Shown here one piece after another: positions 11,918 through 24,400 of a stretch of DNA of 64,000 nt; position 1 is the stretch's first letter; each line of letters begins with the position of its first letter. The translations under genes were made by a program, and so were the position numbers. Source of the stretch: Eumeta japonica (taxonomy: Eukaryota > Arthropoda > Insecta > Lepidoptera > Psychidae); the NCBI GenBank assembly GCA_005406025.1, contig BGZK01000217.1:248001-312000 (forward strand), written 5' to 3'. The notes under the pieces were generated by a model that worked only from the letters and a program-made list of their open reading frames with translations, was not told the DNA's origin and searched no databases.

Positions 11918-14900
11918 ACTGTATGTTTCTAGTGTCATGTACGTTTGCGTGGTATAATCTCAAGAAGTTTTAAATAAAACAGTACATTGCCAAACCGTCA
12001 TTTGATCGCACCTTTTTTATATAAAAATATTTATTATATACACACAAAAACTAGTATTTTCAAAATATTATTACTCTATTCATTGTTTTGTTATTATTTT
12101 CATAATTTTTGCTCAATAAGTCAGTCGACAATACCATTTTTATTTCAACATTTCATTTCAATACAGCGCCATCTGTTAGAAAAAAAAGAACTGTCGTTTT
12201 GGCCACCTCTCAATCAAAGAAACTAATTAATCTATTTATATCACTATTATTATTATTCGTATAAGTTTTTTAATGTAGTAGTGAAGTAGTTAATATTTTA
12301 AAATACCATAGTCTAATGTATATATTAAAGTAAATGAAATACATAGATACTTAAATTGTTGTAATGTAATAGTATGTTTTCTCAAACAACAATTGGCTTG
12401 TTATTCGCAATTTATATGAAAACCATCTCTTCGTTTTCAAAGAATATTGTTTTTTTTTATAGTCTTACATATACATTTTGTCTTTTATGTCAAAATAAAA
12501 TGTAGGGCATGATCTATTAAATACGTATTATTTAAACCGATTTAAAGGTATAATAGATCTTAAAGATTGGGTCCAAATTGCCTGCACAAATAGAAAATTG
12601 AAAAGCTGACCTAAGTATCATTGTTCGACCACTATACTTACCTAACAATAATACAAGTTGAAATTTAAAAATATGGATTGATTTATAATAATTTTTGATG
12701 TGAAGCATTAATACGCGCGTCAGCATGGGGAGTTTGAGTGGCTGATACATGGTGATCACGAAGCGTAACGTTACACAAGCGATACAGATATACATTGAAA
12801 CATCCTGTATGCTGTACATAGTGACGTGCGAATGAGCAAATGGAATTGAATATACGTATAAATGTTTATGTATTACAGTTTTTTATAAACCAATTAATTA
12901 CATTTTTAAACAAATGTTTGTTTTATTACTTAAATTTTCCATTTTTTTGTGTTATTATTGTATTTTGAATTTGTTGTACCCAAAATAAAGTTTGACATTA
13001 ATTCATTATTAAATCGATTTCATTGATTCATATAAGTGATATATTATTGAATCGAATTATAGTTTCTATTTATAAACATACATATTCTCTAATTATTATT
13101 ATATTTAAAATAGTAAGAAAAACATATTGATTTCTATTAACAAACTTTATTCTCTTTATTATCTTACTACACATTTACTTTATTGGTATTTATTAGTTAT
13201 AAATTCTAATATTAACTCAAATGTTTCACATCTTCCGGGCGTCCCGTGACGGTCAAAAGTTTTTTTTTATCATCTTTTTAAACTTCTTATTAATTTCATC
13301 AATACAGTTCTGTGTATACCAAAAATATACTACAGTTGAATAGAGACGTACATTAATGCTCTTGCGGCCGTGAGCATTGCTAGCACGAGTGCCGCTAATG
13401 TGATTACGTTTACATAAAATCGCTGTTATTATCAATAAATGGCCACATAAAGTGTAAAATAGCTTAAATTTCTAATTAACTATCAACTTTTATTAACTTA
13501 TTTCATCATCGATGAAGTAGATCGAGGTTTGTGAAATGAATCGGTAAAATAAAAATTCTTTTTTCTTGTCAGTCCACTATAAATATTAATACACATATTA
13601 GAATCGTCATCTATTAAATAAATCTTTTCATGTTTTCATTTCTTTCAATGTCATTGCTTTATTCATATACTTATAAGACTAGCTTCCGCACATGGCTCCT
13701 GCCGCGTTTACGTAGAATAAATTCCTTCATCTGTTATTTTGATGGGTCACGTTGTTAACTATGATTACTACCATGTTTCTGCTTTTGATCCCGTAAATTC
13801 AAACTTTGCCTTATTTCTAAGGGCTTATCAATTTTCATGCAGAGGTCCTAAATGTTTCTGGCATAAAAGTATCCCAACAATTTCATCACCTTCCAGCGAA
13901 AGTTCTATCAAGATCGATACAGCCGTTCCGAGGTTTGCTCCGAACAAATAGACTGAAAAAATTTAATAAAACACTTGTTTGGGCATTTTTGGGAAATGGA
14001 AAACTTCAATTTGATTTATAATAAGTATACATGTATTTAAATAGCTTATCGACAACATGACGGTTGTGAATTTAGCAAGAATTTTTTTCAATTTTTTATT
14101 TGATAAATTTTACCGCAGGTATGAGAACGGCCCGATATTGAAGTTCAGTGCGCAATCGCACAGTTTGCAATATGTCTATTTAGTAGAAGCCAAAACTATC
14201 ACGTCTTCTAGATCGATAAGAAGTATCTATATTTTTACTCCGATAGATGGCGCCAAACGTCCCTAGCATGAATCCATCGTGGATACTCTAATCTACAAAG
14301 TTAACAATATCGCTTTGAGCTAGTTCGTTTGCCTGTGCGTACGCGCAGTGTTTAATTCCGACTCTTCTATTTTCCTCGATGAATATTCCGCGGCGCTCAT
14401 TCACGCTTTCCTTAACATCTGGACGGTCGCTTTACTTAACGTGTTCTACAGATTTCACCGCATGTGTTATACGCAATTACTATAATATTCTGTTTAAGTG
14501 GTCCGCTTTGTTCAAAATTTAAATAAAGGCTTTGCGTTCAATATATAGCCATTAACGAATGGACATACGTCTGTCGCTATTAGGTGCTTTTAGCTTATAA
14601 GATTATATTATTGTGTCATTCATGTCAGTAATCTAAATTTTTGTGTTTGTGATACGTATATTTCTTTTATTGAATATTAAAATTCATAAACTCAGATTTA
14701 TATAATAGAAGATAAAAATTGGGACAGTCCTAATATTGTAATAAAATCTGGTAAAAATAAAAGTTACTCATTTACAATGATTTCTATGAAAATAAGTAGC
14801 TGTAAATGAGTATACCCGCTAAGTAATACTTGATGCAATTATTTACCTTGAAACATTGAGAAATAACGAAGATTCAAACTGACAAAAAACAATGCACCTG

Positions 14901-15138
14901 CAAAATACGATCTTTCACCTCAAACGACAACACGAGACAAATGGTCGACTTTACTGCACGCGTACCAAAAGTTATACTCAAGAAGATACTAGATGACGCT
15001 ACCAGTAATTTATCTATGCCCCAAACATTTGAGCTTGTCCCAAGGTACAAGGTGTCCGAAGGTACAAGGGTCTCTCCTACAATTCATATTATTAATCGTA
15101 AGTGCCAGTTCGAAGTAACAGCGTATATTTTATTGCAG

Positions 15139-15497
15139 GTACAACCCAAGCCCGTAACGAACGGAGTTTCGAGAGAGAGGGAGGTACGCGATTCGCGAGA
15201 AGTGAGAGAAATACGCGAGTCGAGGGAGTCCAGAGAGTCGAGAGAGTCCAGAGAGATAAGGGAGATCAGGGAGGCGAGGGAATCCAGAGAGACTAGAGAC
15301 TCTAGGGAATCCAGGGAGTCGAGAGAATCCAGAGATTCCAGAGACGAGACTGACCAACTCGAAAGGAGGGCGCAAACCGCTTCACCGGTCAGAGAGCGCG
15401 AGAGGGACAGGGAGGACAGGCGCGACCAGACGCAGGCGCACGACGGGAGGCATCCGCTGTTGCAGTTCGCGGTCGACCACTTCCGACAGAGTCCCGA
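15139..15497 (+). CDS. Myo10A: Myosin exon a: Arg/Glu/Ser linker and start of MyTH4
   Basis: Opens after the acceptor TTGCAG and ends at GTGAGT, leaving two bases of a Glu codon that the next exon completes. It encodes 119 residues. Residues 11-70 are an irregular tandem array of the tripeptide Arg-Glu-Ser and variants, followed by a mixed-charge stretch. The last part (HPLLQFAVDHFRQSPE) is the first helix of MyTH4. The reading frame stays open upstream for another 198 bases, but the acceptor and the change in composition argue that 14941-15138 is intron. Confidence 0.85.
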
Positions 15498-18400
15498 GTG
15501 AGTTGTTTTTTAAAACGAATAAGATTTATGCATACATTTAAAAAAAATTGAATTTAACGCGAAACTTACATTTTGAATATTTAGCGTATTTATTTTGTAA
15601 AACTATGCACAGTTATTACATATATACTGTTGGAATTACGTAGTACAGATTAATCTATTCGATTCTGCTGACTTCTTTAGGTGTCCTAAATTATTGTGGA
15701 ACGTCTTTTGATCAAGATAGCTTCACAAATATGTGAACGGTTGAACGATCATGACACTATAGTTAGAGTCTAAACCGCAGTTAAAAAGTTATGAACAGAG
15801 ATTCGGCCCATTTATTAAATTAGAATCAATATGCTAATCATAGTCACTAAGGCATATAACGATTATTCGAATGTTGCTTCTTAAATCTCTTTCATGTACA
15901 GGTTTAAAAGGCATTATGTTTACTTCGAATTCTTTTGGATTCATAGCTAAAGGCAAAAAAATAACTCTTATAACTTCTTCATGTCCTTCCGTCCGTATTT
16001 CACAGTCCTACAGCTGCCATTTTTCGTTGATTCAGATGAAATCATACAAGCGGATGTCTTATGTGAACTGCCATACAATTACGTATGAATATTACGAAAT
16101 AAAAATTCAAAGATAGCATTCCGTGCATAAAAAATCGAAGAATGAAATTTTTTACGTGAGATCTAGTTGAATAAATATTTTAAAATGCTTTTAAGTTTCT
16201 TAATTGATTTTTTTTGAAGTGTGTATATTTTGCTGTTTATTAGCTAACGAATTCGTTAACCTTGCGCTTTCCCCTCTACTTTTTGAACCACGTGTTTTGA
16301 AAATTGGAAAAAATTACAATAATAGAGCCTATAAATAAATTTAAAGAAAATCTGTTTTTGTTTTTGAACAATTTTTCTTAAGACCGTTGAAATAGTATAA
16401 AATTGAGCTTTCAATTTTTTTTTAAGATGAACATATTTATCCGACATTTTTGACAGAAAACGTTTATTTAGAGGGCAGAAAATATACGTCGGCCCAAAAC
16501 GTTATATAGATTCAATTGTGAATCTTACAGCCGACACCTTTAGCGAGATGCATTTGCTGCTTTCCTGCTCATCACCATGGTCACGTATATATTAGGGTGC
16601 TTTGCAGCGAGTATATATACACATAGTCATTTTTGTATCCCTCCGTGTAACGTAGTCATATAGCAGCTATCGAGTTCACGATCGATCCCCCCCTAAAGAT
16701 TTCGTTACATTATTTATAGCCGTCTTGACTTTGAAGTCTTAAGATAAAAACTGCACTGATAACTAAAAACATTCCCGCAAGCGTACATTCTAGCTTTCGA
16801 CCGACAGAAACCGTAACGAATCCGGTGCATCGGTTTTGGTGTTGAACGCGTGTACGCAAGGACGGACATGCGGCGAAGGCTTGAACCTTATACCAGTTTT
16901 TCCACTAAGGTTTAAAAGCGGAGGAGTTTCCGCGACACTTTAACGGCAATCCCGAGCGCGGTCGCGGCCGCTGCGCGCTATTCCGCAACGGTCCACCTCC
17001 AGTCGGACGGCGATCGTCGGGCGCTCGCCGATCTCGGCCGCCGCGAGTTTCGTAATGGGGTGAAATGTTCGCCGGACGACCGCTGCGGTCGATCGCTTAT
17101 TGTTTTACGATATACCTTTTTCGACCGAAGATCGCAGAGATTTTTTTCCTCGTAGCATAGTCGACGGGGCAAACGAACGGGCGAACCGTCGGTGAATGGA
17201 TAGTCACCGTCGCCTGTGGACACTCGCAACCCCAGAGAAGTGACCAGAAGGAATAGGATATCTAATAGAGGGGGATCTCTCCAGGGTCGATGGAAAAGAT
17301 TCGAGAAGAGTCACTTACTACACTACTACACCCTACACTACAAACGCAACAGCAGAATCAGAAATGTGAAGTAGCAGATCTACTACTTCACATCCGCATT
17401 CGTGAGTGTGTGATATTTCGCAGGCCGAGCCGGCCCATTTTGTGCTGCAGCTAAATTGGCCACGTTATGGTTCTACCGCATGTCACATAAGCCTGTTTGC
17501 TTGTATGGTTAAAACTCTATTTCTTTGTGTTATACTTGCTTTCATCCGCCCGCATGAGCGTACAATAAATTCCTTTAGTTTTCCGATTTGTGATCATTTA
17601 CACCATAAACCACATGATCTTGTAAGAGATGAAAGAGTTAGGTACAAAACAAAAGGGAGGGAAGTATCAATTTTACATATATATTATTTGTTTCAATTTA
17701 AACTCTGTTAATTATATGCGGCTAAATATGTTGTAAAATAAGTGTAAACGTAAATCTACAATCGTTTTCGTATATAAAAAAATGCAAAAGGAGTACTGGA
17801 TATGATAGGAAATAACTACATTCTATTTCAAAACATGGGAGGGGATTAAAGCAAAAACCACGTTAGGGTACAAAATTGAGGAGGGGGTTCAAAAGCGGCC
17901 AAAATGAAATCACTTTTCTAATGTACACTTTTGTCAAAAATGGTGAATACTGAATAGAAGTATAAGGAGGGACTAAAATTATAACCCAGAAAAATCCGAA
18001 TGCCAAGTTGTCTCAATACTTTCTGACCTGCGGTAATTAAATTAAAGTGGGTTCTGTATTCTCTCCCATAACGCTTTTATTTATAAGGGCGTCTTAGCAA
18101 TTTACTTGAATGTTAATTATTTTTCACGCAATTGTTATACAAATCTACACACAATGGCGAATCAAAGAAGTGTTAGAGTTATTAACGCATAATGATGGAA
18201 TCCTGTTATTATAATTATTATTCTGTGTTCGTTCCGTTTTTAGTGTCGGCACTGGGCAGGGCTGGTCGGGAAGAGATTTTTGAAATTCCATTTCTGCCCA
18301 AATTGTTTAAGGAGTTCAACATTCTATTTAACATCAATTCAAGGTTGACGATTGTTGTCTTTTGTTATTACTATTTTTATGTTATGTGGTCTGTTCCGAA

Positions 18401-21400
18401 TGTATACAAAAATTGGTAATTAATACACGTCTATATATAATATCGATTTCTATTTCCAGGTTTTATCTCGCTTTATAGATTGATCCCAACGTTAACATGT
18501 TTTCTAAATTAGGTCAAATTTAATATTAGCGTAACGTACATATAAATTGGAATCGCTATAGTTTGTTTTCAAAATATGACCTAAATACCTACATATTTTA
18601 ATACCCTTTTTTAGGATTCCGAACCCTAGTGGCAAAAATGGAGCCTTTATAGTTTCGTCATGTCCGTCTTTCAGTTCGTATGTCTCAGGCATTTTATTCA
18701 AAAACTACAAGACGTATGTTGATGAAATTTCTATTGTAGGTGTCTTGTATTAGCCGCTACTTAGTTTGGTAGTTAAATAAAAAAAATAGACATTTTTAGG
18801 GGGGCCCTCCATACATGTAACAGAAGCTGGAAAAATTTTTTTAGCAAACATCAACTTGTGGCAGACATTTCGACAGTTCTTTTAAAAACACTTTCAAACA
18901 GTTTCTAAGCAATTTTTCTGATTAGGTGAAAAATTTCAGAAATAATCGTTACAAAAGAAGAAAAATTGTCCCCTCTCCACATTTATTTTCTAAACTGTAT
19001 GTCCAAAAAATATGCAAAAAATAACGAAGATAAAGATTAATAAAAATTTTCAACGAAAGTTATTTTGAACATGATCTGATATACTGTTTTTGAGTTATTG
19101 GCGAAGAACTGCGAAAAACCAAAAGATGTAAGTGCCATAAAGATACGCTTTTTTGCTGATGCACTTTAGTTTGTACTAGTTTATCGGTAATAATAAGAAT
19201 ACCTACTTGTTTTTTTAGTTATAGGCGGCTAAAGTGCTTAAAACTATTCTGTGCGGAGCACATGGAAAAAGTGTAATAACGTACTTTTTTCACCTATAAT
19301 ACATTTCTTTGCAATAATGGCTTCGAAACCCTATAATGAGCATGGTCCCACATGCTATTAGCTAGTTTTTTTGTCTTATTTTAATCACTGTAAAATAGAG
19401 TTTCCAAAAATCTTAAGACGGAATTTATTAAGTATATATTCCACCTTATATTCTGAAGATGTATAGATACCTATAAAAAAAAAGTTATTACTTTTTATAC
19501 TATTTTAAACTAGAATTATAATGCCTTCCTTATGAATCTTTTAACTACTCTTTTTCAAAAGAAAGTTTCACAACCATATTCAACTTACGTACTGCATTGT
19601 CAATTGTATAGTTTCAACGTTTTATTTAATGATTTTCTTCTCTTTTTCCACTCTCTTATAGTTTGAATTTCCTCAAAATACATTTGGTACTGCCGATCTA
19701 TGTTTCAAAAGTCACTTGCTTTCTAAATTTTATAATCCTATAACTCATCATTTAGGTCATACATTAATCGTACAGACTGTATTATTGCATTTTATTGTAA
19801 AAAAATATGTAAAATATCGGTACAAGCTAAAAGTTCTGCATGGGCAAAGGCAAGTAAAATAGTTACATTTCACTTAAAATAGCTATAAAAAAATCCTACA
19901 TGGACTTTTGCCAACCCTAGCGTCGTAGTGGCGGCCCGTGACAGGTGAGAGCTCGAACTGACGCCTAGTGCTAACTCGGAGCTGGAGGCGCCCGCGGCCG
20001 CGCCATGCGCTGGCCGGTGCTGCAGCCGCTGCGACGACTGCAAGTATTTTAATTTTGCATTCCACGAGTCGTCGCTGCGTGAATTGTATTTTTTTTTTTT
20101 TGCTGCCAGTGCTTACATTTTCTGATGCGGAGCGTGCCGATATAAATGCTTTGGTTTTCTATAATTAAAAAGAATATAAACAGGAGTGAGTGAAGTGCCC
20201 ACTATTATTAAATAGTATTTTTTATGTGCAGTTGTTTTAAAATAAAAAAAAAACTAACGTTATAGAGAATAGTGAAAGTGTTGGTGACTATAGATCTTTT
20301 CATTTATTTTTTTAATTTTCTCAATAATGATAAACGATGAGCTAGATAAAAACTATTATACTATTATTGTCTAAAAAGTATATTTTTAATTATGCTGAGA
20401 GAACTGTCATTATTTATCTCTTTTTAAAAGTATCTTTAAATTTAAAAGTGCTAAAAGATAGAGGGACGGTAAATATATAACATCATAAATTCGATTTATT
20501 TTATATATATTTACAGTACAACCAAACATTCTCATTTGCAGTAAGTAGTGACAGTTATACTACTAAAACTGCAGTATTTCAATAATCTATTGTTATTTTG
20601 AATAATAACTAGCCCTCTGTTTCTGTTTCATTTCTGTGACTGTCATTATAGCGAACATAATTATTTTTTCTCAGAACTATAATTATATAGTAAATAACTA
20701 GGGAAATTAACTTGAAAATAACTAGGGAATTATCCCTAGTTATTTTCAAGTTCAGTATAATTTTAATTAACTTCTTAGTTATTTTAACTTGAAACATAAT
20801 AATAAAAAGAATACAAGGACGCAATAGAAAGCGATTACTTTCAACTCTTCAATTTAGGAAGAAAATGTGATAAAGTGAAGAAAAAAAGGATAATCTAAAT
20901 TCAAATTTGGTAGTGGTTACTTTGGACCCCAATCGCGTTCGGATCATGACCCTGCCCCCTCTATACTAATAACGGTCCCGACATAAACGTTGGTCCTCCT
21001 ATGGATGTTGTTAGTATCGTATTTACGCCTTTACAAAAAAATTTGATCGCAACCCGTTCAGCCGTTTGGGTTGGTTATAGATCTGTATTAATCTAAAATG
21101 CATTTAGATTAATACAGATCTATACTTTATCTATATACCTTACCTTAGGTATAGATTATTATATGATTATAGATTATCTATATAATATTGAAAGAGCAAA
21201 AAAATATATAGAATGATACACCATTGTATATTGATACATGTTCACACCGCTCGATATATTTTCAGTGTTTTTGGGAGATGTCTTACTATTTTTATATTAT
21301 TTGCGCTGTCTGTGACAGCCTTAAGAGAAATATATATATAAACATTTGATCGAATGGTATTGTCTGCACGTATATTCGACTACTGGGAACATAAAGTGGC

Positions 21401-24400
21401 AAAATTTTTAAAAAGTTCCACCTTGCGACGAAGTAAAATTGCTAAATTTCTATACAAATCAATAAAAAAAAAAGGGTACAATGTCCAGCACATATTTTAC
21501 ACGATGGAGCGAAATCATTTTATCGACACCATAACAATTTACTGGCAACATTAAATAACCGATGACGGATATTATTCCGTAAATAAATTTGTGGTAGAAT
21601 AAATTACCCCAAACACACCGCGACAATTTACATATAACTGCGTCATCGCAATGGCGGTATCATGGCGTCCGCGGAACTTTATTACCCCGCGACTGGTTGA
21701 ATAAGATGCGAAATCCGTCATATGTCAGCATCGAAATTTCCCATTCCGTAACACTTTCCCCTTTCGTTTTGTACGTGTTACTTTTTATCGGTTCAGTCAG
21801 TTACAGTCCACGATGCCGGACGATCGGTCGAGCGATCGATCGGCCGACGTGTTGTCGGACAGCCTCGACAGTTATGGCAGTGACGTCGAAAGCGTTGGCG
21901 ATTACGATGGCAGTAGCAGTAGTAGTGGTGACAGTGCCGCGGCGGCGGGCGTTAGTAGCGGCTGCAGTGATTACCGTATCGATATCGGCGATTGGTCTGA
22001 CACGAACGACAGTGATAAGCCGATGCGTGTGAATTCATTGTAAGATCTCTACAATATAAGTTTTTATTTATTTTTTAAATTTAAAACTGTAATAAAATCC
22101 ACATATGTATAATGAGACAATAAAGAGAAAAAAAATCTGTACGCTAAAGGTATTCTTAAAATATTAAGCTGAGGGCTATTAGAAAAGTTGACGGAAGACA
22201 TATCGGTGACTTTTATAATTATTGTCTTTCTGTGAATTTGTTCTCAAAGTCCGCAAATACTACTGGATAGAATTTGATGAAATTTTGTACGATACTAGTT
22301 TATATCCCGGCCTAACATATGGGATAGTTTTTACCCTGTTTCGCTCTGCTTCTTTTTTTAATTTTGTATATTTCAAATAAAACTAGAGTATACGAGATCA
22401 GAATCGAAATCAAAACGAAATTAGGACAGGAATCGAAAGAAGGAGCGAGATGTGGATCATGAATGACAGCGTGGTCAGTCGATACAGAACATGTAGTAAT
22501 TAATTATGTCTGCAAGGGCGGAACACGAGAGTAGGCTAAGCTAATACTAAACGAATTTCATATCTCTCAAAATACGATAGATTATCTCTTTAAGAGTGAA
22601 ACGTTCAGCAATTATAATTTTGTTCTTCAATGATTTCATTGGAATTATCGAAAGTTTACTCTATGACTTTCGTCGTGACGCCGGACTAGAACATCTCTTC
22701 CCCGGCGGTTAACGCTCATACAACCAATGTGGCCTGTCCACTGCCACTTAAAGCCGCCGACGTATATTTACGTCGATTTATCCGGTCGTAAAACCAGACT
22801 GACCGACGTCGACCAACCAGAAGTACGCGGGTTCCCTCGATTCTGATTTCATCTCGTAGGGAAACTCGAGCGTGGCTCTTCGCGTCGCAAGTTGCGTGAC
22901 TCTGAGTTTGTTTACAAAAGAGATGTAAGACGCGGACGTAAGAGACCAGCTCCGGCGTCCGCGTGCCGTCCCTGACCACGCACACTGCTTGGAGGCTTTT
23001 GTTTTTAGGTACTGCGGTATATTAAATTTGAAGAGCCACAAGCCGCTAATTTCCACAGCCAATTATAGTATCCAGCTGAACGAATTCTCTGTATAACCTC
23101 TTTCATCAGATAGATGATCATAAAGACATGGGTTTTTAAATTTTAATAATAAAGTCAGCCATATCTATTTATGGCCTTTACGTCAGTAACATGAAAGTTA
23201 ATTTTTATGTACCATTATTTTTTTAAACTGTAAAACTGGTAATAATTCCGTCTACCATAACACGGTTCATATAATCCGATGATACTATTTTTTGTACCAT
23301 AGTGTTAACAATGATTATTTAGAAAAAAAAAACCACAGACATGCTAGATATTTATAGAGATATTCTTCTTGGTACGAACTTAGTAAATATAGACATATCT
23401 ATGAGTGACCTAAAATTAACCCTATAGCTTTCGAAATGTGAACATTTTATAATTTCTTACAGATTGGAGATCTTAAAGGATTCATCGTTGAAAAGCAAAG
23501 CCAAACGTAACGAATGGACGTGGAAAGCTCAGACGGACGTAGTGAAGTGGCAGGCGACGCCCATCCGCGCGCCGCTGCTGCGCCTGCCCCCGGCGCTGGC
23601 GCCGCCGGCTCTGGAGTGCTTCACCTGCATCCGGGCGTACAGCGGGGACCTGCCCCCCAACGAGAGGGCGCAGCATCCCGATTTGACGGAAGTGAAATGC
23701 GTCTATACCGTGCTCATGGTGAGCCGCCTTTTTGATAATGTTTCGGTCGTTCTTTTTGCGAAATAAGAAATTGAATACAAAACCATGTACTTTGTGTCTA
23801 TGTCACGAATCACAGTCGTTTTAGGGTCGGTGAAGACATCATTATTTTATTTGGTGTCAAAAAATATTTCGACACACTGCTTCGACTTCATCAATATTTC
23901 AAAATCGATATCCACGGAAAAAGTAATTCATTAAGGGAAAATGTATGTCCTGAATGTCGCAAAATTTCATGCAGATTCTTTAACTTTTTTTTGATCTATA
24001 TGCCTACGATTTATTGCCGAATTAAAGCAATATTTTCTTTTTATACAGCTCTTCACGTGATTCATACTCCCCAAATCATTTGTTAGAGACGTAGCTGCAA
24101 ACTTCAAATTTTGTCACTGTACGAACGAGCTACGGAGCCACAGTTTCATTAAACTTTGTTAAACCTATTTTTTCTAGCTATCGCACCGGGTTGTTCTTCA
24201 ACAAGAACGTTTGTCTTTTTTATTACTATTGAAAAAATATCACAGCTCGAGATTTGAAAATGAACATGGAATAATGATAAAGGATATTTTTCCCTTTAAA
24301 TTCCCCAAAAAAAAATATTTTGGAAGAGCGCCGAGCAATTGATGATATTTGTCACACGATATGTCTTTATGCGCTATTGGAAGGCAAAATCGTAAAACGT

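Larger units (their letters stand above)
9455..15138 (+). other. Upstream myosin intron or flank
   Basis: Apart from the candidate exon at 11001 and the repeat at 11365-11917, nothing coding is visible. 10360-10630 and 13680-13950 hold weak ORFs without family signature. A 12 bp hairpin (TACTCATTTACA) lies at about 14765-14812. The stretch presumably lies inside the myosin gene, because the motor exons must be farther left. Confidence 0.5.
15498..23462 (+). other. Myosin intron a-b (8.0 kb)
   Basis: Contains the subtype B repeat, two perfect hairpins and the nested Ser/Asp ORF. There are three GC-rich islands without clear coding content: 16800-17240, 19920-20050 (with a good donor-like CAGGTGAGAG) and 22690-22990. 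These could be promoters or old insertions; 22140-22380 reads like transposon remains. Confidence 0.5.

Noticed and set aside
14941..15138. In-frame upstream extension of the first myosin exon, giving a 186-codon ORF from an ATG at 14941
   Set aside because: A good acceptor (TTGCAG) sits at 15138, composition changes there to intron-like, and no class XV feature is encoded upstream.
15102..15375. Second plus-frame ORF and an antisense ORF across the Arg/Glu/Ser array
   Set aside because: Both are by-products of the purine-rich repeat; neither continues into the conserved exons.
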